Below, in pieces: positions 28,021 to 36,567 of a stretch of DNA of 64,000 nucleotides. Within the stretch, counting starts at the first letter, position 1. Each line of letters begins with the position of its first letter. The notes under the pieces were generated by a model. That model was not told the DNA's origin and did no database searches. It worked only from the letters and a program-made list of their open reading frames with translations. The stretch comes from Gemmatimonas sp. (GTDB lineage Bacteria; Gemmatimonadota; Gemmatimonadetes; Gemmatimonadales; Gemmatimonadaceae): contig JAABRL010000003.1 of the NCBI GenBank assembly GCA_011390935.1, positions 134,740 through 198,739 on the forward strand, in the 5' to 3' direction. The position numbers and the translations under genes are program-made.

Positions 28021-28145
28021 GGCGCCGGGACCGGGGCGGGGCCTCCGCGCCCAACCGCCGGCCGGACGCGCCGGGAGCGGCGCCGAGCGCCGCCCGGCTG
28101 CTGGCCGGCGGACGGCGCGTCGGTCCCCGCCCCGGTCCCGGCGCC
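28021..28145. repeat. Long GC-rich inverted repeat A in the leuS upstream spacer
   Basis: Arms 28021-28041 and 28125-28145 are a perfect 21-bp inverted repeat (GGCGCCGGGACCGGGGCGGGG and its complement). The 83-nt interior is itself rich in complementary GC tracts. It begins 54 bp after the glycosylasparaginase stop. It may terminate that transcript, but there is no T tract and the size is far beyond a normal terminator. Confidence 0.8.
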
Positions 28146-28289
28146 CACCGGGGGCGCGTAGGGCGGCCAGGGCGTTCGAGGCCGCCAAACCGCGCGGCCT
28201 GGGGTGTTCGTGCTGGCTAAGGGGACCGCGGCGCCCCACCGTCGGCCGCTCGGCGTGGCGACCCGTCCACACCGCGCATCGACGCCGGT

Positions 28290-28421
28290 CGGCTCGGCCG
28301 GGGCGGGTGCCCCCACAGCGCGGCGTCTGCCGGTCAGCGCCGGGCGGCGCTTGCCGCCGCTCCCGGCGCGTCTCGGACCGGCAGTTGGCCGCGCGACGGG
28401 GGCACCCGCCCGGCCGAGCCG
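28290..28421. repeat. Long GC-rich hairpin B in the leuS upstream spacer
   Basis: Arms 28290-28314 and 28398-28421 pair over 24 bp with one bulged G. Further inward CTGCCGGTC pairs with GACCGGCAG, and CGGCG/CGCCG closes the loop, so nearly the whole 132 nt can fold as one hairpin. It is not the same sequence as hairpin A. The stretch 28146-28289 between the two hairpins holds no recognisable gene. Right after hairpin B is a 15-bp tandem repeat. Confidence 0.8.
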
Positions 28422-28448
28422 CCACACCGCACGCCGCCACACCGCACG
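28419..28448. repeat. Tandem 15-bp direct repeat
   Basis: CCGCCACACCGCACG occurs twice head to tail (28419-28433, 28434-28448), immediately 3' of hairpin B and about 40 bp before the putative leuS -10 box. Two units only, so slippage is a sufficient explanation. Confidence 0.75.
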
Positions 28449-28489
28449 CGGATGAGCCGCCGCACCGTACGTCCGCCGAAAAAAGCCAC

Positions 28490-28495
28490 TATCTT
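28490..28495 (+). promoter_or_regulatory. -10-like TATCTT box, leaderless leuS start
   Basis: TATCTT is followed by exactly 6 nt and then the leuS ATG (28502). With normal -10 to start-site spacing the transcript would begin at or within a base of the A of ATG. The purine run GCGGGG just before ATG could otherwise be read as a weak ribosome-binding site. No clear -35. Confidence 0.5.
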
Positions 28496-28501
28496 GCGGG
28501 G

Positions 28502-30967
28502 ATGGATACGAACGAACCCATCACGTACGACCCGCAGTCGGTCGAGACCAAGTGGCAGCGCCTGTGGCCCGAGCGCGGCACCAACCACGTGGACCTCGAC
28601 CGCGCCGAGCGCCCGTTCTACGCGCTCATGATGTTCCCGTACCCGAGCGCCGAAGGGCTGCACGTCGGGAACCTCTTCGCCTTCACCGGCAGCGACATCT
28701 CCGCGCGCTTCCAGCGCCTGCAAGGCCACACGGTCTTCCAGCCGCTCGGCTACGACGCGTTCGGCATCCACTCCGAGAACTACGCGCTCAAGATCGGTGC
28801 GCACCCCATGGAGCTGACGCCCAAGAACGTCGGCAACTTCCAGCGCCAGCTCGAACGCGCCGGCCTCATGGTCGATTGGCGCTACAAGGTGGATACCTCG
28901 CAGCGCGACTACTATCGGTGGACCCAGTGGGTGTTCCTGCAGCTGCACAAGCAGGGGCTCGCGTACAAGAAGGCCGCGGCCGTGAACTGGTGCCCGAGCT
29001 GCAAGACCGTGCTCGCCAACGAGCAGGTCGAAGGCGGCGCGTGCGAACGGTGCGGTACGGTGGTGGAGCAGCGCTTCCTCGAGCAGTGGTTCTTCCGCAT
29101 CGGGCAGTATGCCGAACGGTTGCTCACCAACCTCGACACGCTCGACTGGTCGGAGGTGACGAAGAGTGCGCAGCGCAACTGGATCGGACGCAGCGAGGGC
29201 GCGGAAATCACCTTCTCCGTCGAGTCGCACGAAGAATCCGTGCGCGTGTTCACCACGCGTCCGGACACCATCTTCGGCGCCACGTATCTCGTGCTTGCCC
29301 CCGAGCATCCGCTCGTCGAGGTGATCACCACGCCGGCGCATGTCGATGCGGTGCGTGCCTATCAGGAGCGCACCACCAAGCAGGATCTCGTCTCGCGCAA
29401 GTCGATTACCGAAAAGACCGGCGCGTTCACGGGGGCGTACGCCATCAATCCGGCCAGCGGTGTGCGCGTGCCGATCTGGATCGCCGACTACGTGCTCATG
29501 CAGTACGGCACTGGGGCGATCATGGCCGTGCCCGGGCATGACGAACGCGATTTCGAGTTTGCGCACGCGCTCGCCGATGCGTTCAAGAGCGAATGCGGCA
29601 TGGACATCGCGCAGGTCGTGCCTCGCGTGGTGGCGGCGGGAGAACACACCGCCGACTCGCCGCTCGAGGCCGCGTACACCGACAGTCCTGCCGACGCGCA
29701 TCTCGTGAACTCCGCGCACTTCGACGGCACGCCGGTCACCGAGGCCAAGGCCGCGGTTACCGAGTGGTTGCGCATGCGCGGGCACGCCGAGCCGGTCGTG
29801 AACTTCCGCTTGCACGATTGGTGTGTCTCTCGGCAGCGCTACTGGGGTCCCCCGATTCCCATCGTGTACTGTGATGCGTGCGGGACCGTGCCGGTACCCG
29901 AGGAGCAGTTGCCGGTGGAGTTGCCGTACCTCGCCGACTTCAAGCCCGATGACTCCGGCGTGTCACCGCTCGCGCGAGATGCCGAGTGGTTCAACGTGCC
30001 GTGTCCCACGTGTGGCGGTGCGGCGCGTCGGGAAACCGACGTGTCGGACACGTTCCTCGACAGCGCGTGGTATTTCCTGCGCTATCCGAACGCGCTCCGA
30101 CAGGATGTCGCGTTCGACCCGTCGATCACGTCGCGCTGGTTGCCGGTGAACTCGTACATCGGTGGCAACGAACACGCCGTGCTGCACCTGCTGTACTCGC
30201 GCTTCGTCACGATGGCGCTCAAGGATGGCGGACATCTCGAGTTCGAAGAGCCGTTCACGCGTTTCCGTGCGCACGGCCTCATCATTCGAGACGGTGCGAA
30301 GATGTCGAAGACGAAGGGCAACGTCATCAATCCCGACGAATACGTGGCCGAGTGGGGTGCGGACTCGTTCCGCATGTATCTCATGTTCCTCGGCCCGTAT
30401 CAGGAAGGGGGCGATTTCCGGTCGCAGGGCATCAGTGGCGTGCGTCGCTTTCTCGATCGCTTGTGGACGGCGGTGCGTGATGCGGAGCGCGAGGGGGCGC
30501 CCGACGCCGATGTCATGCGCAAGTTGCACCAGACCATTCGCAAGGTTGGTGACGACACCGCCGCGCTCGCGTACAACACGGCGATCGCCGCCATGATGGA
30601 GTACATGAATGTGCTGCGTCGTGCGGAGCGTGTGTCGCACGTTGACGAAGTACTGCCGCTGGTGCAACTCGTGGCACCGTTCGCGCCACATCTGGCCGAA
30701 GAGTGCTGGGAGCAGCTCGGACGTGACGGCAGCGTGTTCGATGCCGGCTGGCCGCAGTGGGATCCCGCGCTGCTCGAGGAGAGCACGATCGAGATCGCGG
30801 TGCAGGTGCAGGGCAAGACACGCGGGCGTGTGCATGTGGCGGCCGACGCCACGCAGGAGGACGTGGTGGCCGCGGCGATGGCCGATGACAGCATCGCGCG
30901 GTTCGTCACGGGTGTACCGAAAAAGATCATCTACGTGAAGGGCCGGTTGCTGAACATCGTGGTGTAA
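28502..30967 (+). CDS. leuS: Leucyl-tRNA synthetase
   Basis: An 821-residue class Ia aminoacyl-tRNA synthetase that charges tRNA-Leu with leucine. The HIGH-type motif reads HVGN (in AEGLHVGNLFAFTGSD), with Asn in place of the last His. The adenylate site continues GYDAFGIHSENYALKIG. The CP1 editing domain is intact (TTRPDTIFGATYLVLAPEHPL; GHDERDFEFA with the editing Asp). The KMSKS loop is KMSKTKGNVI, and the anticodon-binding and C-terminal domains follow. A Cys4 cluster (CPSC...CERC) near residues 165-185 may bind zinc. ATG 28502 is chosen because the conserved N-terminus (DPQSVETKWQ) begins there; the frame is open much further upstream through the GC-rich spacer. Confidence 0.96.
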   Translation: MDTNEPITYDPQSVETKWQRLWPERGTNHVDLDRAERPFYALMMFPYPSAEGLHVGNLFAFTGSDISARFQRLQGHTVFQPLGYDAFGIHSENYALKIGAHPMELTPKNVGNFQRQLERAGLMVDWRYKVDTSQRDYYRWTQWVFLQLHKQGLAYKKAAAVNWCPSCKTVLANEQVEGGACERCGTVVEQRFLEQWFFRIGQYAERLLTNLDTLDWSEVTKSAQRNWIGRSEGAEITFSVESHEESVRVFTTRPDTIFGATYLVLAPEHPLVEVITTPAHVDAVRAYQERTTKQDLVSRKSITEKTGAFTGAYAINPASGVRVPIWIADYVLMQYGTGAIMAVPGHDERDFEFAHALADAFKSECGMDIAQVVPRVVAAGEHTADSPLEAAYTDSPADAHLVNSAHFDGTPVTEAKAAVTEWLRMRGHAEPVVNFRLHDWCVSRQRYWGPPIPIVYCDACGTVPVPEEQLPVELPYLADFKPDDSGVSPLARDAEWFNVPCPTCGGAARRETDVSDTFLDSAWYFLRYPNALRQDVAFDPSITSRWLPVNSYIGGNEHAVLHLLYSRFVTMALKDGGHLEFEEPFTRFRAHGLIIRDGAKMSKTKGNVINPDEYVAEWGADSFRMYLMFLGPYQEGGDFRSQGISGVRRFLDRLWTAVRDAEREGAPDADVMRKLHQTIRKVGDDTAALAYNTAIAAMMEYMNVLRRAERVSHVDEVLPLVQLVAPFAPHLAEECWEQLGRDGSVFDAGWPQWDPALLEESTIEIAVQVQGKTRGRVHVAADATQEDVVAAAMADDSIARFVTGVPKKIIYVKGRLLNIVV

Positions 30968-31021
30968 CGCCCGCGCGCGGATTGTCACCGACTGCAGCCG
31001 CACAGTGATCGGTGGCAACCC

Positions 31022-31088
31022 AATGCAGAACGGGTCGTGTCGAATCTCCGAACCTTCTTCGGAGCTTTCACATGACCCGTTCTGCATT
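31022..31088 (+). promoter_or_regulatory. 67-nt hairpin covering the Shine-Dalgarno and start codon of the PDZ gene
   Basis: Outer arms 31022-31036 and 31074-31088 are a perfect 15-bp inverted repeat. Inner CTCCGAA/TTCGGAG (7 bp) closes a 5-nt CCTTC loop, and the 9 nt between can pair at about seven positions. GGAG (31061-31064), the ribosome-binding site, is inside the inner stem, and ATG 31072-31074 is inside the hairpin. This should block translation unless melted, bound or unfolded, as in an RNA thermometer or a repressor-bound leader. It also lies 54 bp after leuS, so a terminator role is an alternative, but there is no T tract. Confidence 0.75.
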
Positions 31089-32028
31089 TCGCACATTGTT
31101 CGCCGCCGCCGTGCTGTGGCCGTTCACGCCACTGTGGACACTCGCCGACGCACAGCGACCGTCGATCGCCCCCACACCCGCGCCGCGCATTGCCGTCATG
31201 CCGCGGGGCGTGGCAACGATTACCGCATCGGCCACTCGCGCCAGCCTTGGCGTGGGGCTGCGCACCGGATCGGGCGCGGACACGCTCGGTCTTGAGATCA
31301 TGGACGTCACACCCGACGGGCCTGCGGCCAAGGCGGGACTCGTCAGTGGCATGCGGCTCGAAGCGATCAATGGCGTGTCGCTGCGTCTGTCAGCCATCGA
31401 CGCCAACGATCCGCTCACCGCCGATGCCGGCTATCGTCGCCTGCAGCGTGCCATGGCCGATGTCGAGCCCGGTGACGTCGTGGAACTGCGCGTTGCCGAT
31501 GGCACGTCGCGACGCACGGTCTCCGTGGCGACGATCTCCAGCGCAGAGCTGGCGCGCGCGCGCGCCGTGTCCGTGAGTACCAACGCTCGCGGCATGCGGG
31601 AGGCCATGGCCAACCGGGCGGCGCTAGGGATCGGCGTCTCCAGCAGTGGGAACGCCCGGGATACCCTCGGCGTGTTCATCACCTCGGTGACGACCCGGGG
31701 GCCGGCCGACTCGGCGGGTGTCATCGAGGGTGAGCGCATTGCCGCCGTGAACGGCGTGGATGTGCGCGTGCCCCGGGAGGACGTGGGCGACGGTCGGGCA
31801 GGCACGGCGCGAGTGAACCGACTCATGCGCACGATCGAAGCGCTGGCGCCCGGTGACCGGGTGACGCTGCGTGTGTTCGGGGGCGGACGGTTCCGGGACG
31901 TGCAGCTCACGGCGGCCAGCGCCTCGGAGTTGGGGGGCGGCAGCCTGATGATGCGCCTTCCCGGGCTCGAAGGCTCGGCCTGGCGGGATTTCGCTGACAA
32001 CCAAACGGCCCGGTTTCGCGTTTATTGA
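31072..32028 (+). CDS. Exported protein with two PDZ domains
   Basis: A 318-residue protein with an N-terminal signal peptide (LFAAAVLWPFTPLWTLADAQ). Two PDZ domains are visible at about residues 58-150 and 183-275. Each has the carboxylate-binding-loop pattern LGVGL.../LGIGV..., then DVTPDGPAAKAGLVSGMRLEAINGV and SVTTRGPADSAGVIEGERIAAVNGV. There is no protease domain, so this is likely an envelope adaptor that binds C-termini of unfolded or outer-membrane proteins, or partners a DegP-type protease encoded elsewhere. The start at ATG 31072 has GGAG 7 nt upstream. A longer form from GTG 31012 would translate through the hairpin and lose a clear signal peptide. Confidence 0.85.
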   Translation: MTRSAFRTLFAAAVLWPFTPLWTLADAQRPSIAPTPAPRIAVMPRGVATITASATRASLGVGLRTGSGADTLGLEIMDVTPDGPAAKAGLVSGMRLEAINGVSLRLSAIDANDPLTADAGYRRLQRAMADVEPGDVVELRVADGTSRRTVSVATISSAELARARAVSVSTNARGMREAMANRAALGIGVSSSGNARDTLGVFITSVTTRGPADSAGVIEGERIAAVNGVDVRVPREDVGDGRAGTARVNRLMRTIEALAPGDRVTLRVFGGGRFRDVQLTAASASELGGGSLMMRLPGLEGSAWRDFADNQTARFRVY

Positions 32029-32076
32029 GGGTCAGCCCGCGGCGACCGTCGCGGGCCTTCCCTCTGCCGTACCCCC

Positions 32077-33276
32077 ATGACCGATCGGACCCTGCGACCG
32101 GGCGTCGTGCGCGTGTGGACTGCGCGCCCCGCCTTGTCGGCGAGTGTTGTCGCGCTGCTGTTCGCCGCCTGCGCCGAACCCCCCCCACCAACGCGTCCCG
32201 CACCGGTGGTGGGGACGATCGCCGCGGAGCGTGGTTCCGTGCCGTACGTCGTCGTTGCCAACGGACAGGTCGAGCCCAACCGATTCGTGGCGGTGCAGCC
32301 GCAGGTGACCGGCATGCTCACCCGCGTGGCGTTCGCCGAGGGCGACGACGTGCGGCAGGGACAGGTGCTGTTCGAGATCGATGCGCGTCCGTTCCGCGCC
32401 GAGCTCGAACGCACCGAAGGGGTGCTCGCCCGCGATGAAGCACAGCTCTCGCGTGCGCGCACCGACTCGGCACGCTACGAGACGCTCGCCCGCGACGGGT
32501 ACGTCACGCGCGAACAGTACGATCAGATTCAGGCCGACGTGCGGGCGCTCAGCGCAACGGTGGCCGCGGACCGTGCCGCCGTGGAGCGTGCGCAGTTCGA
32601 TCTGTCGAACGCGACGGTGCGTGCGCCGATTTCCGGACGCACCGGCCAGCTCGCCTTTCGAGAAGGCAACGTGGTGCGCGCGCTTGGCGATGCACCGCTG
32701 GTGACGATCAACGAAGTACGGCCGGTGCTCGTGCGCTTCGCCGTGCCGGAGACCGATTTCGCCGAGCTGCGCGCTCGCACCGGACTCGACAAGCCCTTGC
32801 CGGCCAAGGTGCGACCGTCGGTCGGCGATACCGCGCGTCGCATTGAGGGGGTGCTCGCGTTCGTGGACAACAACATCGACCAGAGCACCGGTGCGGTGAC
32901 GCTCAAGGTGCGCGTACCCAACGCCGATGGTGCCCTGTGGCCTGGTCAGTTCGTGCAGGTCTCCCTCGAGCTGGATGTCGAAGTGGATGCCGTCACGATT
33001 CCCGCGCAGGCCGTCGTGCAGGTGGCCGATGCATACTTCGTCTTCACGGTCACCGATGAGGGCAAGGCGCAACGCGTGCCGGTGAAGCTCGGACGGCAGG
33101 CAGGACAGCGCGTGCTCATCACGGAAGGACTCACTGGTGGTGAGCAGGTGATTGTGGATGGACAGCAGCGCATCGCCGACGGCATGACGGTGCAGCGCCG
33201 CGGCGGTGGCCCCGACGCGGCGGCCGCCACGGCCAAGCCCGCCGATACCACGCGTCGTACGGGAGGTGCCTCATGA
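32077..33276 (+). CDS. RND efflux periplasmic adaptor (membrane fusion protein)
   Basis: A 399-residue AcrA/MexA-type adaptor bridging an RND pump and an outer-membrane channel. The N-terminus is a lipoprotein signal (LLFAAC), so it is anchored to the inner membrane. A biotinyl-lipoyl-like domain ([30 protein letters not shown]), a helical hairpin (about 115-170), a second lipoyl half ([18 protein letters not shown]) and beta-barrel/MP domains follow. The C-terminus is Ala/Asp/Arg-rich. Its stop overlaps the pump's ATG by 4 bases. No TolC gene is adjacent; the TolC at 44.5-45.8 kb could serve. Confidence 0.93.
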   Translation: MTDRTLRPGVVRVWTARPALSASVVALLFAACAEPPPPTRPAPVVGTIAAERGSVPYVVVANGQVEPNRFVAVQPQVTGMLTRVAFAEGDDVRQGQVLFEIDARPFRAELERTEGVLARDEAQLSRARTDSARYETLARDGYVTREQYDQIQADVRALSATVAADRAAVERAQFDLSNATVRAPISGRTGQLAFREGNVVRALGDAPLVTINEVRPVLVRFAVPETDFAELRARTGLDKPLPAKVRPSVGDTARRIEGVLAFVDNNIDQSTGAVTLKVRVPNADGALWPGQFVQVSLELDVEVDAVTIPAQAVVQVADAYFVFTVTDEGKAQRVPVKLGRQAGQRVLITEGLTGGEQVIVDGQQRIADGMTVQRRGGGPDAAAATAKPADTTRRTGGAS

Positions 33277-36200
33277 ATCTGAGCGGCCCGTGGATTCGTC
33301 GTCCGGTCATGACGACGCTGGTCATGCTGTCGTTGCTGGTGTTCGGCGCGTTCGCCTACCGCAACCTGCCGGTGAGCGATCTGCCCACGATCGACTATCC
33401 CACGATTTCGGTGAGCGCCAACCTGCCGGGCGCGAGCCCGGAGGTCATGGCCTCGACCGTGGCGACGCCGCTGGAGCAGGCGTTTGCCACGATTCCCGGC
33501 ATCGAAGACATCACGTCGCAGAGCACGCAGGGCGCGACGAACATCAACCTGCAGTTTGCGCTCTCGCGTGACCTCGATGGGGCGGCCAACGATGTGCAGG
33601 CCGCGATCGCTGGTGCGCTGCGCAACCTGCCGGAAGGCATTCAGCCGCCCACGTATCGCAAGTCCAACTCGGACGCGACGCCGATTCTGATCATCAGCAT
33701 GAACTCCGATCAGCTGTCGCGGACGGAGCTCAACGAGTGGGCCGAGACCTTCCTCGCGCAACGGCTGTCCACGATTGAAGGCGTGGCGCAGGTGCAGGTG
33801 TACGGCTCGGCGAAGTTCGCGGTGCGCATTCAGCTCGATCCGGGGGCGATGGCCACGCGCGGCATCGGCATCGATGAAGTCCAGGCCGCGGTCTCCAACG
33901 GCAACTCGGCGCTGCCCGCCGGTGTGCTCATGGGACCGAATCAGGCGTTCACCGTGCAGGCCACGGGGCAGCTCACGAGTGCCGCCGAGTTCCGGCAGCT
34001 CATCGTGGCGTATCGCAACGGCGCGCCGGTGCGTCTGGGCGATCTCGGGCTGGTGGTGGACGATGTGCAGAACAACCGTGTATCGAGCCAGGTGAACGGG
34101 CGAGGCAACATCGCGCTCGCGATCATTCGACAGCCCGGCACGAACACCGTGGCCGTGGCGCAGGCGGTGAAGGCCACGATCGAGGAGCTCAAGCCGCAGC
34201 TGCCTGCATCGATTCAGTTCCTGCCGCTGTTCGATCGCGCCGTCACCATCGAAGAGTCGGTGCACGACGTGCAGTTCACGCTCGTGCTCACGCTCGGGCT
34301 GGTGGTGCTGGTGATCTTCCTGTTTCTCCGCAACACGCGCGCCACCTCGATTCCGTCGCTGGCGCTGCCGTTTTCGATCGTGGGCACCTTCGGCGTGATG
34401 TGGATGCTCGGCTACTCGCTGAACAACCTCACGCTGATGGCGCTGACGCTCTCCGTGGGTTTCGTGGTGGACGATGCGATCGTGATGCTCGAGAACATCG
34501 TGCGCCATCTGGAGATGGGGAAGCCGCCCATGCAGGCGGCGCTCGATGGCTCCAAGGAGATCAGCTTCACGATTCTGTCCATCACGCTCTCGTTGGTGGC
34601 GGTGTTCATCCCGATCATGTTCATGCCGGGACTCGTGGGCCGCCTCTTTCAGGAGTTCGCCGTCACGATTGGTGTGGCCATTCTCGTGTCCGGCTTCGTG
34701 TCGCTCACGCTGACGCCGATGCTGTGCGCGCGCTGGCTCAAGGGCGACGAAGGGCACGCGAGCACCGAGGGCAAGTGGCGTTCTGTCGAGCGCGTGTATC
34801 AGGCCGGAGAAAACGGCTACGTGCGTTCGCTCGGTTGGGTGATGCAGCATCGCCCGGCCACCATGGCGTTCAGCTTCCTCACGCTCGCGGCCACGGTGTG
34901 GCTCTTCCAGGCGATTCCCAAGGGCTTCCTGCCCAGCGAGGACACGGGACGCGTGGAAGGCTCGGTCCTCGGCGCCGAGGGCATCGGATTCGACGCCATG
35001 CTCGCGCAGCAGACGGACGTGGCCGCGATCGTGCGCGCCAATCCGTACGTGGAGACGGTGCTGTCGAGTGTGGGTGGCGGTGGTCGAGCGTCCACCGGCA
35101 ACAACGGTCGCCTCATCGTGCGCCTCAAGCCGCGCAGTGAGCGCCCGCATGTGGACGACATCATGCGACAGTTGCAGCGTGAGGTGTCCGTGGTGCCGGG
35201 CATGCAGGTGTTCTTCCGCAATCCGCCGCCGATCAGCATTGGCGGCTTCCGCTCCAACAGTGCGTATCAGATCACGCTGCAGAGCACCGACATTGCGCAG
35301 CTGTACACCGCCGCGCGTGCGTTCGAAGGCAAGATGAGGCAGCTCGACATGGTTGAAGGGGTGACCAGCGATCTGCAGATCGGCAACCCGCAGGTGTCCG
35401 TGGACATCGATCGCGAGCGGGCTTCGGCGCTCGGTGTGACCGCGGGGCAGATCGAACGCGCACTGTACAACGCCTATGGCTCGCGGCAGGTCTCCACCAT
35501 CTTCACCCAGACGAACCAGTACTGGGTGATCATGGAGCTCAAGCCCGAGTATCAGCGCGACGTGGAAGCGCTGAAGATGCTGCATGTGCGCTCGGACGTG
35601 GGCACGCTGGTGCCGCTGGGCTCGGTGGCGCGCTTTTCGCGCGGTATCGGTCCGCTATCGGTGCAGCGCGCCGGCCAGCTGCCGGCCGTCACCATTTCGT
35701 ACAACACCCGCCCCGGCGTGGCGCTCGGTACGGCCGTAGACGCGGTACAGGCACTCGCGGCCCAGGAGCTGCCGGGCGACATCAGCACGAGTCTGTCCGG
35801 CGACACGAAGGCATTCGCCGACGCGCAGGAAGGGTTGCTGTTGCTGCTCGTCGTGGCCGTGTTCGTGATCTATGTCGTGCTCGGTGTCCTGTACGAGAGC
35901 TACATCCATCCGATCACCATTCTGTCCGGCCTGCCGTTTGCCGCGGTGGGTGCACTCGCGACGCTGCTGATCTTCGGCAAGGACCTCAGCGTGTACGCGT
36001 TCGTGGGTGTAATCCTGTTGGTCGGACTCGTGAAGAAGAACGCGATCATGATGATCGATTTCGCGATTGAAGCGGAACGCGAACACAAGCTCGATCCGCG
36101 CGCCGCGATTCTCGAGGCTGCACGGGTGCGGTTCCGTCCCATCATGATGACCACGTTTGCCGCACTCATGGGCACACTGCCCATCGCAGTGGGCTACGGC

Positions 36201-36389
36201 GCCGGCGCGGAATCGCGGCAACCGCTCGGACTCGCGGTGGTGGGCGGGATGGCCTTCTCGCAGCTGGTCACGCTGTACGTCACGCCGGTGATCTACACGT
36301 ACTTCGACGAACTCATGCAGTGGCGAGCGCGCCGGAAGGCGGCACGGGTTCAGACGCAGGTTGCGGTGGGTGAGGCAGTCACCACGTGA
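33273..36389 (+). CDS. RND multidrug efflux transporter (AcrB/MdtB-like)
   Basis: A 1038-residue proton-driven drug/metabolite exporter of the HAE1 group. The N-terminus [24 protein letters not shown] and the periplasmic-loop sequence [22 protein letters not shown] are typical. TM4 carries the paired proton-relay aspartates ([19 protein letters not shown]), and the second half repeats the 6-TM plan ending with [20 protein letters not shown]. Length matches AcrB (about 1050). Coupled to the adaptor gene by an ATGA overlap. The transcript ends at repeat copy 2, which begins 9 bp after the stop. Confidence 0.95.
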   Translation: MNLSGPWIRRPVMTTLVMLSLLVFGAFAYRNLPVSDLPTIDYPTISVSANLPGASPEVMASTVATPLEQAFATIPGIEDITSQSTQGATNINLQFALSRDLDGAANDVQAAIAGALRNLPEGIQPPTYRKSNSDATPILIISMNSDQLSRTELNEWAETFLAQRLSTIEGVAQVQVYGSAKFAVRIQLDPGAMATRGIGIDEVQAAVSNGNSALPAGVLMGPNQAFTVQATGQLTSAAEFRQLIVAYRNGAPVRLGDLGLVVDDVQNNRVSSQVNGRGNIALAIIRQPGTNTVAVAQAVKATIEELKPQLPASIQFLPLFDRAVTIEESVHDVQFTLVLTLGLVVLVIFLFLRNTRATSIPSLALPFSIVGTFGVMWMLGYSLNNLTLMALTLSVGFVVDDAIVMLENIVRHLEMGKPPMQAALDGSKEISFTILSITLSLVAVFIPIMFMPGLVGRLFQEFAVTIGVAILVSGFVSLTLTPMLCARWLKGDEGHASTEGKWRSVERVYQAGENGYVRSLGWVMQHRPATMAFSFLTLAATVWLFQAIPKGFLPSEDTGRVEGSVLGAEGIGFDAMLAQQTDVAAIVRANPYVETVLSSVGGGGRASTGNNGRLIVRLKPRSERPHVDDIMRQLQREVSVVPGMQVFFRNPPPISIGGFRSNSAYQITLQSTDIAQLYTAARAFEGKMRQLDMVEGVTSDLQIGNPQVSVDIDRERASALGVTAGQIERALYNAYGSRQVSTIFTQTNQYWVIMELKPEYQRDVEALKMLHVRSDVGTLVPLGSVARFSRGIGPLSVQRAGQLPAVTISYNTRPGVALGTAVDAVQALAAQELPGDISTSLSGDTKAFADAQEGLLLLLVVAVFVIYVVLGVLYESYIHPITILSGLPFAAVGALATLLIFGKDLSVYAFVGVILLVGLVKKNAIMMIDFAIEAEREHKLDPRAAILEAARVRFRPIMMTTFAALMGTLPIAVGYGAGAESRQPLGLAVVGGMAFSQLVTLYVTPVIYTYFDELMQWRARRKAARVQTQVAVGEAVTT

Positions 36390-36397
36390 AGGGTTCC

Positions 36398-36558
36398 GGC
36401 TCGCTGGGCTGGGCGAAGGGGTCAGCAACGAACTCATGAGGGGTGAGGGTCTCGCCGAAGGGATCCCAACCGGGGCCCGCATCGGTCGCGATCCGGCCGA
36501 CCGCTCACCTCACCCCTCACGATTTTTTTGCCGCCCCCTTCGCCCGGCCCAACGAGCC
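36398..36558 (+). repeat. 160-bp palindromic element, copy 2
   Basis: Begins GGCTCGCTGGGCTGGGCGAA and ends GCCCAACGAGCC. Left arm contains AACTCATGAGGGGTGAG and right arm CTCACCCCTCACGAT followed by a seven-T run unique to this copy. It lies 9 bp after the RND pump stop and 9 bp before the end of the convergent histidine kinase, filling the whole gap. Confidence 0.9.
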
Positions 36559-36567
36559 CGAAGCGCC

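Noticed and set aside
28021..28421. T-box riboswitch for leuS
   Set aside because: No specifier loop, AGTA bulge or NCCA-pairing T-box sequence is visible, and the putative -10 box lies downstream of the hairpins.
27989..28501. N-terminal extension of LeuRS
   Set aside because: The frame is open back to 27989, but the translation of the hairpin region is Arg/Pro/Gly filler and the conserved LeuRS N-terminus starts at 28502.
32946..35585. 879-codon open frame on the minus strand
   Set aside because: Antisense to the RND adaptor and pump; His/Arg-rich low-complexity translation.
33273..36389. Horizontal transfer of the RND region
   Set aside because: Codon use and GC appear like those of neighbouring genes by eye, and no integrase, tRNA or IS borders are present.
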